Positions 39,165-47,567 of a DNA stretch of 64,000 nucleotides are shown here, in pieces (position 1 is the first letter of the stretch; each line of letters starts with the position of its first letter). This DNA comes from Acinetobacter sp. A47 (GTDB taxonomy: Bacteria > Pseudomonadota > Gammaproteobacteria > Pseudomonadales > Moraxellaceae), in NCBI RefSeq assembly GCF_000805455.1, contig NZ_JSUS01000064.1:310001-374000 (forward strand). The letters run 5' to 3'. The notes below the pieces were generated by a model. That model was not told the DNA's origin and did no database searches. It saw nothing but the letters and a program-made list of their open reading frames with translations. The translations under genes were made by a program, and so were the position numbers.

Positions 39165-40173
39165 ATGGCGCATGCTCTTCAATTTCTTTTACTGCATTGT
39201 AAACAGCAGCAGGTTCGATATTCAGAATTTTTTTACCAAAACTTCTGAGCCACCAGACCAGTTGTGAAGTAAACGGGACGGTTGCAGAGACTTCTACAAT
39301 ATTTTCTTCTAGGCTTTGAATGGTTTGATCTTTGCTAAGCTGACTTTCATAGAAGCTTTTCGCGGTACTCTCGCTCATGGTGAGTTTTAGCTGAATCTGT
39401 TCGGTTGGCTTGTTATAGTCCACACGAAAACCGAGTGCTCCTGATTCTATATAGTCATCGATATCAAAATTCACCGGATGCAAGGCGCGGTTGTCCAGCA
39501 CGGTTGCGGACTTAAAACGGTGTAAGGCGAAGGTCTGGACTTCGGTTTTATCGTTACGGGTACAGATCAGATAAATTACAGCCCCTTTTTGTACCAGTGC
39601 CAGAGGATTTAAAATGTAGGTCTTGTCTTCGCCCTGGTGGGTTCGGGCACGGTAAATACATTCAATCTGCTTATCTTGCAGCAGGCCTTCATAAATCGCC
39701 TGCTGGGCATGTTTATCTACGACTGGCGGGATTAAAGGCTGGGTTGCCGGTACAATCCGAACCCGGTTAATCCATTGTCTGACGTTATTCTGGGTAGAAA
39801 GGCTACGCTTGGCGAGGTCAAACCATGGCATCATTTCTTCTAGCAAGCTTGGTGGCAGCAGGTGACGTAAATGTTCTTCCACCATCATAAATGTTACTGC
39901 TTGCGAGCTGGTCATGTGGGGCAAGCTTTGAATCGGGGCATCAGAGCGCCAGCGCCAGCCCTGAGGGACGGTTTTATTGCTTTCAATAGGGAAGCGCTGC
40001 GCAATCTGGTTTAAATCGCGCTGAATGGTTCTTAAGCTAATATCGATACCTTCGCGTTCTAGTATTTCTTGTAATTCCCGGGTACCCATCCATTTTCCGG
40101 TCGAAAGGCGGGATAAAATTTGCCACTGGCGATAAAGGCTATTCGAAGTTTCTTTTTCTTGTACGGATGACAT
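39163..40173 (-). CDS. WYL-domain transcriptional regulator
   Basis: This 336-residue DNA-binding regulator has an N-terminal winged helix-turn-helix of the DeoR/HTH-11 type (WMGTRELQEILEREGIDISLRTIQRDLNQIA, about 28-60). After that comes a WYL domain, a ligand-sensing fold (IECIYRARTHQG through the VQTFALHRFKSA basic stretch, about 170-240), then a C-terminal WCX-like extension. WYL proteins typically sense nucleic acid or nucleotide signals and often control phage defence or DNA-damage genes. It is divergent from the Anbu gene, and a long inverted repeat spans the region between them, so that gene is its likely target along with itself. Confidence 0.9.
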   Translation of the reverse strand: MSSVQEKETSNSLYRQWQILSRLSTGKWMGTRELQEILEREGIDISLRTIQRDLNQIAQRFPIESNKTVPQGWRWRSDAPIQSLPHMTSSQAVTFMMVEEHLRHLLPPSLLEEMMPWFDLAKRSLSTQNNVRQWINRVRIVPATQPLIPPVVDKHAQQAIYEGLLQDKQIECIYRARTHQGEDKTYILNPLALVQKGAVIYLICTRNDKTEVQTFALHRFKSATVLDNRALHPVNFDIDDYIESGALGFRVDYNKPTEQIQLKLTMSESTAKSFYESQLSKDQTIQSLEENIVEVSATVPFTSQLVWWLRSFGKKILNIEPAAVYNAVKEIEEHAP

Positions 40174-40176
40174 AAG

Positions 40177-40266
40177 CGTAATACGTAATTCAATGGTCTA
40201 AAGCACACACAATAAAAAAACTATACTTATTTAGCAAGTCCATCCGGTCAGGATTACGTATTTACG
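40177..40266. promoter_or_regulatory. Inverted repeat pair between WYL regulator and Anbu genes
   Basis: CGTAATACGTAAT (40177-40189) and ATTACGTATTTACG (40253-40266) are inverted copies differing by one inserted base. Each contains a TACGT core. One copy touches the WYL start codon; the other lies about 110 bases before the Anbu start. The placement suggests two operator sites in a shared divergent promoter region. Confidence 0.45.
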
Positions 40267-40374
40267 ACTGAAATGGATACGCTTTTGCTTAAATATTTTA
40301 AATATGAAGAAGAAATAATCATTTCATGGTGTCTATGATTCAACCTTGTGCGTGTTCAATGTAGAGGTAAAAAG

Positions 40375-41109
40375 ATGACCTATTGTTGTGCTTTAAGACT
40401 GGAACAGGGGCTGGTGCTGATTAGTGATACGCGTACCAATGCCGGGGTCGACCATATTTCTGTATTCAGGAAGCTGCATACCTTTGGTATAGAAGGGGAG
40501 CGCTTTGTCGCCTTGCAGACCTCCGGGAATCTGGCGACGACCCAGGCGGTAATCGGGCATTTAAAAAATGCGCTGGTTTTACGGCAGGAACCGAATCTGA
40601 ATACCGTCAATACCATGTTTGAGGTTGCTGAACTGATTGGCAAGACACTGCGTAAGGTACTGGCCGATATTAGCTCAGATCCGCATGAGCAGATGAATTA
40701 TTCTTGCAGCATTCTGGTGGCAGGACAAATCAGGGGCGATAAAATGCAGTTATATAATGTTTATCCGCAGGGTAATTTTATCTGTGCGACCACCGATACT
40801 CCTTACTTCCAGATCGGGGAAAGTAAATATGGCAAACCGATTCTGGATCGGGCCTTGTATTATAAGATGCCCTTGGACGATGCCTTGAGATGTGCGCTCA
40901 TTTCATTTGATTCTACCTTGCGCTCCAATGTTTCGGTGGGTCTGCCGCTAGATGCACTGGTGTATCATAAAGACAGTTTTAAAATCCCTACAGGAAAGCG
41001 GATTAGTGAAAATGATCCATATTTTACCCAGATCAGTAAGCAATGGTCAGAAACCTTGCGGCGGGGATTGCAAGAGTTGCCAAAACCGACCGCAGATTAT
41101 GATCTGTAA
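40375..41109 (+). CDS. Anbu-type proteasome-like hydrolase
   Basis: This is a 20S-proteasome-fold Ntn hydrolase of the Anbu (ancestral beta subunit) group. The start is the ATG at 40375 behind GAGGTAAAAAG, giving MTYCCALRLEQGLVLISDTRTNAGVDHIS; after Met removal Thr2 is the expected nucleophile, as in Anbu. An upstream frame of nine codons is not needed. The protein has 244 residues. Anbu genes usually sit with an alpha-E-domain protein, a transglutaminase-like protein and an ATP-grasp peptide ligase; none of those is here. Its neighbours are a divergent WYL regulator and the convergent alr. The substrate is unknown. Confidence 0.88.
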   Translation: MTYCCALRLEQGLVLISDTRTNAGVDHISVFRKLHTFGIEGERFVALQTSGNLATTQAVIGHLKNALVLRQEPNLNTVNTMFEVAELIGKTLRKVLADISSDPHEQMNYSCSILVAGQIRGDKMQLYNVYPQGNFICATTDTPYFQIGESKYGKPILDRALYYKMPLDDALRCALISFDSTLRSNVSVGLPLDALVYHKDSFKIPTGKRISENDPYFTQISKQWSETLRRGLQELPKPTADYDL

Positions 41110-41148
41110 ATAAAAAATCCAGACATTAGCCTGAATTTTTTATATCTT

Positions 41149-42219
41149 TTATATCATCTTACGAAGTGGCCGCTTGCTTAAGCGACATAACAATTCATAG
41201 CCAATGGTGCCGTTTGCAGTGGCAACATCATCGACCAGACGTCGCTGGCCCCATAGCTCAACCTGGGTACCAAGTTCCGCTGTGACATTGGTGACATCAA
41301 TTGCCATCATGTCCATGCTGACCCGTCCAACCACAGGCACCAGTTGCTGACCAATGGCCACAAAATTTTGCCGGGTATAGGCCCGTGGATAGCCGTCACC
41401 ATAGCCGATTGAAACAATCGCAATGGTGGAAGGGCAGGTTGCCGCATAGCTTGAACCATAACCCACACACTCGCCTGAGTGGATCTGGTTTAATGCGATG
41501 ATTTCTGCGGTAAAGGTCATCACCGGTTTCAGGTCGAGATCGTGCACATTTTTATCGGCGAATGGAGATGCACCATAAAGCATGATACCTGGCCGTACAA
41601 AATCAAACTGCAGTTCAGGATATTTGTAGATTGCCGCAGAGTTGCAGCATGAGGCCAGAATCGGCGCGCAAGCCTGCTTGACCTGTAAAAATTGTTCGAT
41701 CTGCTGGTCATTGAGTGGATGGTCGACATCGGCATTGGCAAAATGCATGGTCAGGACACAGGTAAAACCTTCGGTTTTTAAACGCTGAATGACTTCAATA
41801 ATTTCAGCAAGTTTAAAGCCTAATCGGTTCATGCCACTGTTGAGCTTGACCCAGACTTTTAAACCCAATGCATTATAGGCCGCTTTGTGCCGGATCAGCC
41901 ATTCAACCTGTTGAGTGTGATGAACAATACATTCCAGTTTTTGTTCAAGCACATGGGACATTTCATCTTCAGAAAAAACACCTTCAATCAGTGTAATCGG
42001 CTGGTTATATCCAAGTCGCCTGATTTCCAGGGCTTCTTCCAGACAGGCGACCCCAAAGGCATCGGTGGCATCCAAGGCGGCTAAACATGCTTCGACTCCG
42101 TGGCCATAAGCATTGGATTTGACCATACTTACAATTTTTGAGTTTGGAGCAAGTTGTTTAACACGGTTAAAATTATATTGTAGCGCTTGGCTATCAATAT
42201 AAACTGTTGCTTGGCGCAC
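41149..42219 (-). CDS. alr: Alanine racemase
   Basis: Alr interconverts L- and D-alanine with PLP for cell-wall synthesis. The catalytic Lys is in SMVKSNAYGHG (about residue 34); the second active-site residue, a Tyr, lies in GYGSSYAAT about residue 260. MNRLGFK and RPGIMLYGASPF are further family blocks. The start is GTG at 42219 with AAAGGAGAAACC just upstream, and no suitable ATG exists. Length is 356 residues. It lies 61 bases downstream of dnaB, the usual dnaB-alr order. Whether it is the anabolic (Alr) or catabolic (DadX) form is not certain; position favours Alr. Confidence 0.94.
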   Translation of the reverse strand: MRQATVYIDSQALQYNFNRVKQLAPNSKIVSMVKSNAYGHGVEACLAALDATDAFGVACLEEALEIRRLGYNQPITLIEGVFSEDEMSHVLEQKLECIVHHTQQVEWLIRHKAAYNALGLKVWVKLNSGMNRLGFKLAEIIEVIQRLKTEGFTCVLTMHFANADVDHPLNDQQIEQFLQVKQACAPILASCCNSAAIYKYPELQFDFVRPGIMLYGASPFADKNVHDLDLKPVMTFTAEIIALNQIHSGECVGYGSSYAATCPSTIAIVSIGYGDGYPRAYTRQNFVAIGQQLVPVVGRVSMDMMAIDVTNVTAELGTQVELWGQRRLVDDVATANGTIGYELLCRLSKRPLRKMI

Positions 42220-42280
42220 CCTGGTTTCTCCTTTGGGATGACTTTGAAACTGAATAAAGCAATTTTAAATGGACTGGAAG

Positions 42281-43726
42281 TTATTCCTCATCATCATATT
42301 GAGCATAGAACTCAGGTGAGAGGTTACTAAAACGGGTATATTGACCTTCAAAGGCCAGACGCACGGTTCCAATCGGACCGTTACGCTGTTTACCGATAAT
42401 GATTTCGGCGGTACCGGCTTCTTTCGATTCCTTGTTATAGACTTCGTCACGATAAATAAACATGATCAAGTCGGCATCCTGCTCAATCGCTCCCGATTCA
42501 CGCAAGTCCGACATAACCGGGCGTTTATTTGGCCGGTTTTCCAGACTTCGGTTCAGCTGCGACAGTGCAATCACTGGACAGTGCATTTCTTTGGCCAAGG
42601 CTTTTAAGCTTCGGGAAATTTCCGAAATCTCGCCTACACGGTTATCACCCATGCCGGGAACTTTCATTAACTGCAAATAGTCGACCATGATACAGCCGAT
42701 CTTGCCATCATGCATTTTGGCAATACGACGCGCCCGTGCCCGGACTTCCGTTGGTGGCAGTGCAGAAGAATCGTCGATATACAGGTGCATTTCCTGCAAT
42801 TGCAGAATTGTACCTGTAACTTTGGTCCATTCATCTGCATCCAGATTACCGGAACGCAGATGACCCTGATGCACTTTCCCCATTGCAGAAATCAAACGCA
42901 TGGCAATCGAGTCTGCAGGCATCTCCATGGAGAAGACCAGTGCTGGTAAGCGGTTATATTGTAAGACGCTTTCTACCAGGTTCATCGCAAATGTGGTTTT
43001 ACCCATCGATGGTCGGGCTGCCACAATAATCAAATCGCCGGGTTGCATCCCGGATGTTTTGTTATCTAGCTCCAGGAATCCTGTGGTAAGACCGGTGATG
43101 TTGCCGTCTAATTTGGACAGTTCGTCGAGTTTGGAAATAACGTCAGCTGTCACAGAACTGATTGATTTTGGCCCCGCATCTTTCTTATTGTTATTGTGTT
43201 GTTCGGCAAGGGAGAAAATACTGGTTTCTGCCAGATCCAGAATTTCACTGACAGGGCGACCTTTAGTGTCATAAGCATTTTGTAAAATATCGCTACTGAC
43301 CTTGATCATGCTGCGCAGGGTCGAAAATTCTTTAATTTTATTGGCGTAAATTTCCAGGTTATAAAAGCTTGATGGTGAATCGGCCATCAATTGCATCAGA
43401 TATTCTTCACCACCAATGGCATCAAGCAAGTTCTGCTTCAAAAGCCAGTCACTGACCAAAACGGCATCATAAGGAGAGTTTTCTTGTGCCAGTTTTTCAA
43501 TGGCACGATAAATATACTTGTGACGTGTTGCATAAAAATCATTTTCTTTGAGCAAGTCACTGACTTGCTCGAATGATTCTGCAACTGTCATTAAAGCGGC
43601 CAGAACTGCCTGCTCAATCGCAAGATTATGGGGTGGGGTACGGAATTCTTTTAGTTGACCTGAGTCACTCACTTTACTCTCTGTGGCTGGAGAATTTTTT
43701 GTAAAATTGGCATTCGCCTGTGACAT
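42281..43726 (-). CDS. dnaB: Replicative DNA helicase
   Basis: DnaB is the hexameric 5'-3' helicase that unwinds the chromosome at the replication fork and recruits primase. The N-terminal domain begins after a leader of about 30 residues with RTPPHNLAIEQAVLAALM. The RecA-like core contains Walker A AARPSMGKTTFAMN, Walker B IGCIMVDYLQLM and LSQLNRSLENRPNKRP. The 481-residue length is normal, with no intein. It forms the conserved block rplI-(TM2)-dnaB-alr. Confidence 0.97.
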   Translation of the reverse strand: MSQANANFTKNSPATESKVSDSGQLKEFRTPPHNLAIEQAVLAALMTVAESFEQVSDLLKENDFYATRHKYIYRAIEKLAQENSPYDAVLVSDWLLKQNLLDAIGGEEYLMQLMADSPSSFYNLEIYANKIKEFSTLRSMIKVSSDILQNAYDTKGRPVSEILDLAETSIFSLAEQHNNNKKDAGPKSISSVTADVISKLDELSKLDGNITGLTTGFLELDNKTSGMQPGDLIIVAARPSMGKTTFAMNLVESVLQYNRLPALVFSMEMPADSIAMRLISAMGKVHQGHLRSGNLDADEWTKVTGTILQLQEMHLYIDDSSALPPTEVRARARRIAKMHDGKIGCIMVDYLQLMKVPGMGDNRVGEISEISRSLKALAKEMHCPVIALSQLNRSLENRPNKRPVMSDLRESGAIEQDADLIMFIYRDEVYNKESKEAGTAEIIIGKQRNGPIGTVRLAFEGQYTRFSNLSPEFYAQYDDEE

Positions 43727-43895
43727 AACAAGACCTAATAAAAAAGATAAAACACGACCAGGTGACTATCTTAATCCAAATGGAGCTGATCTGGACAATT
43801 TAATTCAGGGAAAATTGTGTAAGTGATGCAATAGCATAATAGATAGTCAGTTCTGCTCTTGCATTCAAGATGGCTGCTTTGGGAAGGTGTCTAAT

Positions 43896-44195
43896 TTAAG
43901 GTTTTGCAAACCAGTCCTGTACAAATTTCCCGTTTTTTAACCGGTAGGCCGACAGGCCATAACGCAGGTCATTTTTATGGGCATCCTTAACCAGACCTGT
44001 GTCTTTGCCTAAAGAATACAAGAAGGCATCAAGCAAGAGCAGGGTAGCATCAATGAACCACCACAAGCCTAAACCGCCAAAGGTAATTAATTTTAAAATA
44101 CCGCTGGTCTTTTTGCCGAGGTAAAAACGGTCAATACCAAAGAAGCCTAAAAACAGCGCCAGTACTAAAGCAATAATACGATTCTTCTTGTGCAT
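43896..44195 (-). CDS. TM2-domain membrane protein
   Basis: This 99-residue protein starts at the ATG at 44195 ([17 protein letters not shown]) behind TAGGACC; the upstream frame is not needed. It has the TM2 domain: two hydrophobic helices flanking [39 protein letters not shown], about residues 6-60. The function of TM2 proteins in bacteria is not settled. The C-terminal 35 residues are polar and cytoplasmic or periplasmic. It is inserted between rplI and dnaB, on the same strand as both. Confidence 0.85.
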   Translation of the reverse strand: MHKKNRIIALVLALFLGFFGIDRFYLGKKTSGILKLITFGGLGLWWFIDATLLLLDAFLYSLGKDTGLVKDAHKNDLRYGLSAYRLKNGKFVQDWFAKP

Positions 44196-44278
44196 ATTTA
44201 TGGTCCTATAGAGATCAATAATGATCAAAAATTTAAAAATGAATTGGAATGAGATGTCTTTTTATATTATTTAGACAT

Positions 44279-44310
44279 AAAAAAAGAGCATGTAAAAACA
44301 TGCCCTTTTT
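44279..44310 (-). terminator. Terminator of the rpsF-rpsR-rplI unit
   Basis: AAAAAGGGCATG and CATGCTCTTTTT arms close a short loop, followed on the minus strand by TTTTTTTATG, shortly past the rplI stop. Confidence 0.85.
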
Positions 44311-44321
44311 CTTTGCAGAAA

Positions 44322-44768
44322 TTACTCAGATACGATAGTAACGAGAACTTCAGCAACAACATCATGATGCAATTGGATTGCGATGTTGAATTCACCAGTG
44401 TGACGAAGCGCACCGTTTGGTAAACGAACTTCTGCACGGTCAACAGCAAGACCAGCATTCGTTAAAGCATCAGCGATGTCACGAGTACCGATTGAACCGA
44501 ACAGTTTACCTTCATCACCAGCTTTCGCAGTGATCACGATGTTTACTTCGTTCAATTGTTCAGCACGTGCAGTTGCAGCTGCCAATACTTCAGCTTCTTG
44601 TTTTTCAAGTTCAGCGCGACGAGCTTCAAAAGCAGCAGTGTTTGCTTCAGTTGCAGCTACAGCTTTACCTTGAGGGATCAAGAAGTTACGACCGTAACCA
44701 GCTTTAACTGATACTTTGTCGCCTAATTTACCAAGGTTCTTAATGCGTTGTAATAAGATAACGTCCAC
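44322..44768 (-). CDS. rplI: 50S ribosomal protein L9
   Basis: L9 binds 23S rRNA domain V at the base of the L1 stalk and helps reading-frame maintenance. The protein (148 residues) begins [36 protein letters not shown], the family N-terminal domain, followed by the long connecting helix (about 40-75) and the C-terminal rRNA-binding domain. The start is GTG at 44768 behind GAGGTGAGCT. Operon order rpsF-rpsR-rplI is standard; a terminator follows. Confidence 0.97.
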   Translation of the reverse strand: MDVILLQRIKNLGKLGDKVSVKAGYGRNFLIPQGKAVAATEANTAAFEARRAELEKQEAEVLAAATARAEQLNEVNIVITAKAGDEGKLFGSIGTRDIADALTNAGLAVDRAEVRLPNGALRHTGEFNIAIQLHHDVVAEVLVTIVSE

Positions 44769-44780
44769 AGCTCACCTCAC

Positions 44781-45008
44781 TTACTTATGGTTGTCAGTGT
44801 ACGGAATCAAAGACAAGTAGCGAGCTTGTTTAATAGCTAACGCTAATTGACGTTGATAACGAGCTTTAGTACCTGTAATACGGCTAGGAACAATCTTGCC
44901 GTTTTCAGTGATGTACTGTTTTAAAGTGTCGATATCTTTGTAGTCGATGTACGCAACATTCTCAGCTGTAAAGCGGCAGAACTTGCGACGACGGTAAAAA
45001 CGTGCCAT
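44781..45008 (-). CDS. rpsR: 30S ribosomal protein S18
   Basis: S18 is a small basic protein that pairs with S6 on the 30S platform. The 75-residue sequence [25 protein letters not shown] through [27 protein letters not shown] is the complete family. The start follows GGAGAACATCA. It lies 11 bases after rpsF and 12 before rplI, so it is in the same transcript. With S6 it probably binds the leader before rpsF to repress the operon. Confidence 0.97.
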
Positions 45009-45019
45009 TGATGTTCTCC

Positions 45020-45403
45020 TTATTCAGCTTCTTGAACTGCTTGTTGTGCTTCTTCACGTTGAGCTTTACGCGCACGTTTTTCTTCAGCACTCTTAGCAAG
45101 TAAAGATTCTTCAGTAATTGCGTTTTCACGACGGATGATGATGTTACGAATGATTGCGTCGTTATAACGGAACAATTCTTCTAATTCATCAAGAGTCGCT
45201 TGACCACATTCAACATTCATAAGAATGTAGTGTGCTTTGTGAATTTTGTTAATTGGGTAAGCCAATTGGCGACGGCCCCAATCTTCTAGACGGTGAATTT
45301 GACCATCAGCTTCTTTGATCTGAGAGATATAGCGTTCAACCATACCTACAACTTGATCGCTTTGGTCTGGATGTACCAATAGTACGATTTCGTAGTGACG
45401 CAT
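45020..45403 (-). CDS. rpsF: 30S ribosomal protein S6
   Basis: S6 forms a heterodimer with S18 on the 30S platform. The start is ATG 45403 ([18 protein letters not shown]), directly behind AAGGAGCTGACA; the longer upstream frame is leader RNA. Landmarks are [28 protein letters not shown] and the [10 protein letters not shown] block. The 127-residue protein has a charged Ala/Glu tail ([21 protein letters not shown]) like E. coli S6. It is first of three ribosomal genes. Confidence 0.96.
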   Translation of the reverse strand: MRHYEIVLLVHPDQSDQVVGMVERYISQIKEADGQIHRLEDWGRRQLAYPINKIHKAHYILMNVECGQATLDELEELFRYNDAIIRNIIIRRENAITEESLLAKSAEEKRARKAQREEAQQAVQEAE

Positions 45404-45409
45404 TGTCAG

Positions 45410-45460
45410 CTCCTTACGGTTTAGGCAGCCCCTAATCATAAAAATTAGAAGCAAGGAGTC
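45410..45460 (-). promoter_or_regulatory. S6:S18-binding leader motif of rpsF
   Basis: On the minus strand CTCCTT (45458-45453) pairs with AAGGAG (45415-45410), which is the rpsF ribosome binding site. Inside lie a hairpin TTAGG-ggctg-CCTAA (45435-45421) and the unpaired ACCGT (45420-45416) with the conserved CCG, as in the S6:S18 autoregulatory motif. Binding would hide the site and repress translation. The remaining gap to 45698 shows no gene. Confidence 0.75.
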
Positions 45461-45698
45461 ATAACTCAACAGTTATGTCGCAAATTGCGAAGCGGCGATT
45501 ATATGCAAATTGGAGGGATAAAGCAAATGTGTGCCGAATTTCGGCGATTTATTTTTTGTGCGGCAAATGTGAGTAGCAAACTGCGTGTTGTTAAATGATC
45601 ACGTAGAAAAAAGAGGACAGTGATTTGATCGGGCGATTTCATTTGGCAATAAAGAAGAAATTATTTATTGCGCGAAATGAATATGCTAGGGGGAGAAT

Positions 45699-45725
45699 AA
45701 AAAGATAGAGCATTCTCTATCTTTT
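45699..45725 (-). terminator. Terminator of the cyo operon
   Basis: AAAAAGATAGAG and CTCTATCTTTTT arms with the 4-base loop CATT, immediately at the cyoE stop codon, followed by TTTTTATTC on the minus strand. Confidence 0.9.
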
Positions 45726-46603
45726 TAAAAAATAGGGAAGAGTGGTGCAGGGCTTTTAAAGGTAAAGCTAAAGCTTAAACTGATGACAGTAACTAAAATT
45801 ACTGAAAAAAGGAAAAAGCGTTTTGCCCAGAGCTGATCATTCTCAGCTTTAAAGCCTAAAAGACCAATGTAGAACCAGTAGATACACAGTGCATTACAGA
45901 TCACCAGAAAGATGGTATTGGTGTAACCATAAACATACAGTGCATTCATCGCTATGGTAAAGAGAACGACATAAATCAGTGATTCGATTTTGGTTCTCAA
46001 AATTGAGCGTGCTACAGGTAAAATTGGAACGCCCGCATTTTTGTAATCGTCAAAACGATAAATTGCAATTGCCCATGAGTGTGGCATCTGCCATAAGGCA
46101 TATGCAACAAAAATCAATAGGGCTGCCATATCGAATTGATGACTTACAGCCGTATAACCAATAACAGGAGGACTCGCTCCGGAAATGCTACCGATGACGG
46201 TCTGATGGATTGTGGTGCGTTTGGTCCACAAGCTATAAAAACCGACATAGACCACAAAACCAATGACAGCGAATAAAAATGCATAGGCATTCACATAAAA
46301 CCAGAGAATGCTAAAACCAATAACACCCAGGATCAGTGCATAGCACATTGCGACAGCAGGGGAAATGGTTTTGGTCACAAGCGCACGGTTCATGGTGCGT
46401 TGCATTTTTTGATCGATGTCCTGATCAATTACATTATTCACCACACATCCGGAAGCAACCACAAACGTTGTTCCTAGCAGGGTGAGTAATAATAACAGGA
46501 GGTCTATAGAGCCTTGGGCGGCTAAGAAGAAGCCGCCCAAGGTGGTAATAAAATTACCGAAGAGAATTCCTGGTTTAGTCAGGAATAAGTACTTTTTCCA
46601 CAT
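45725..46603 (-). CDS. cyoE: Protoheme IX farnesyltransferase (haem O synthase)
   Basis: CyoE attaches a farnesyl group to haem B to make haem O, needed by the cytochrome bo3 oxidase encoded upstream. This UbiA-superfamily membrane protein (292 residues, about nine helices) has the prenyl-diphosphate-binding motif NNVIDQDIDQKMQRTMNRAL and a second aspartate-containing loop. It ends the cyoABCDE operon 10 bases past cyoD, with a terminator overlapping its stop. Confidence 0.95.
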   Translation of the reverse strand: MWKKYLFLTKPGILFGNFITTLGGFFLAAQGSIDLLLLLLTLLGTTFVVASGCVVNNVIDQDIDQKMQRTMNRALVTKTISPAVAMCYALILGVIGFSILWFYVNAYAFLFAVIGFVVYVGFYSLWTKRTTIHQTVIGSISGASPPVIGYTAVSHQFDMAALLIFVAYALWQMPHSWAIAIYRFDDYKNAGVPILPVARSILRTKIESLIYVVLFTIAMNALYVYGYTNTIFLVICNALCIYWFYIGLLGFKAENDQLWAKRFFLFSVILVTVISLSFSFTFKSPAPLFPIF

Positions 46604-46613
46604 GACAATCAGT

Positions 46614-46943
46614 TTAGATCATCATGTTGTAGTGTAGGTAATTCATAATCCACACAGAGCCGACTAACAGTACAGCGATACATAAGATTGTGTAGATAAA
46701 TGCAATAAGGTTCCAACGTTGTTCAGATGATGTATTCATGTGCAAGAAGTACACAAGCTGTACAAGTACCTGAGCAACCGCAGTAATTGCAATTACAGTA
46801 ACCAGAACACCACGACTGAAACCGCCAGCCATCACCATCCCGAACGGGATGATGGTCAGGATAACAGATAGAATAAATCCAACAGTGTATTGTTTAAAGT
46901 TACCGTGTGACGCACCTGCAGCATTATGGTCATGACTACTCAT
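46614..46943 (-). CDS. cyoD: Cytochrome bo3 ubiquinol oxidase subunit IV
   Basis: CyoD is the small fourth subunit that helps assemble the copper-haem site. The start is ATG 46943 ([14 protein letters not shown]), which overlaps the cyoC stop in TAATG; GGGAGT lies upstream. The 109-residue protein has a His-rich N-terminus and three membrane helices (YTVGFILSVILTIIPFGMVMAG and others). A longer frame reading upstream lies within cyoC and is not real. Confidence 0.93.
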   Translation of the reverse strand: MSSHDHNAAGASHGNFKQYTVGFILSVILTIIPFGMVMAGGFSRGVLVTVIAITAVAQVLVQLVYFLHMNTSSEQRWNLIAFIYTILCIAVLLVGSVWIMNYLHYNMMI

Positions 46944-47563
46944 TAGAGAACTCCCAGTAAGTAAACGACGCTGAATACACAGATCCAAACGATGTCAAGG
47001 AAGTGCCAGAACAAGCTTAAGCAAGCAAGACGACGTGTATTCGGTAAGGTCAAACCATTCTTTTTGATTTGATACATCAATACCAGCATCCAGACTAAAC
47101 CAGAAGTTACGTGGATACCGTGTGTACCTACCAGGGTAAAGAATGATGATAGGAATGCACTGTGAGTAGGACCATGGCCTTCGTGTACAAGGTGACGGAA
47201 CTCATAGATTTCCATACCAATGAACGATGCACCAAAAAGGAATGTAATGAATAACCAGGTGATCACCTGACCTACATTCTTTTTATAAGATGCCAGTACA
47301 GCAAAACCGAAAGTTACCGATGAGATCAAGAGGGCAAATGTTTCAGTTAATACAAAGCCTAATGAATCATGGAACAGGTCGTATGCACTTGGGGTTCCTG
47401 GTGGAATATGACTGCTTAATACAGCGAACGCGATGAAGAGTGATCCGAAAAGAATCAAGTCACTCATCAAGTATGTCCAGAAACCAAAGACCGTTAAATC
47501 GGTATCATCATGTTCATGATGACCGTCGTGGCCGTGGTGGTCGTGATGAAGTACTTCAGCCAT
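46943..47563 (-). CDS. cyoC: Cytochrome bo3 ubiquinol oxidase subunit III
   Basis: CyoC is the five-helix subunit III of the terminal oxidase. It has 206 residues with a His/Asp-rich N-terminus ([15 protein letters not shown]) and the family core [24 protein letters not shown] and [15 protein letters not shown], then [13 protein letters not shown]. Length matches E. coli. It starts four bases after cyoB. Confidence 0.95.
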   Translation of the reverse strand: MAEVLHHDHHGHDGHHEHDDTDLTVFGFWTYLMSDLILFGSLFIAFAVLSSHIPPGTPSAYDLFHDSLGFVLTETFALLISSVTFGFAVLASYKKNVGQVITWLFITFLFGASFIGMEIYEFRHLVHEGHGPTHSAFLSSFFTLVGTHGIHVTSGLVWMLVLMYQIKKNGLTLPNTRRLACLSLFWHFLDIVWICVFSVVYLLGVL

Positions 47564-47567
47564 TTCC

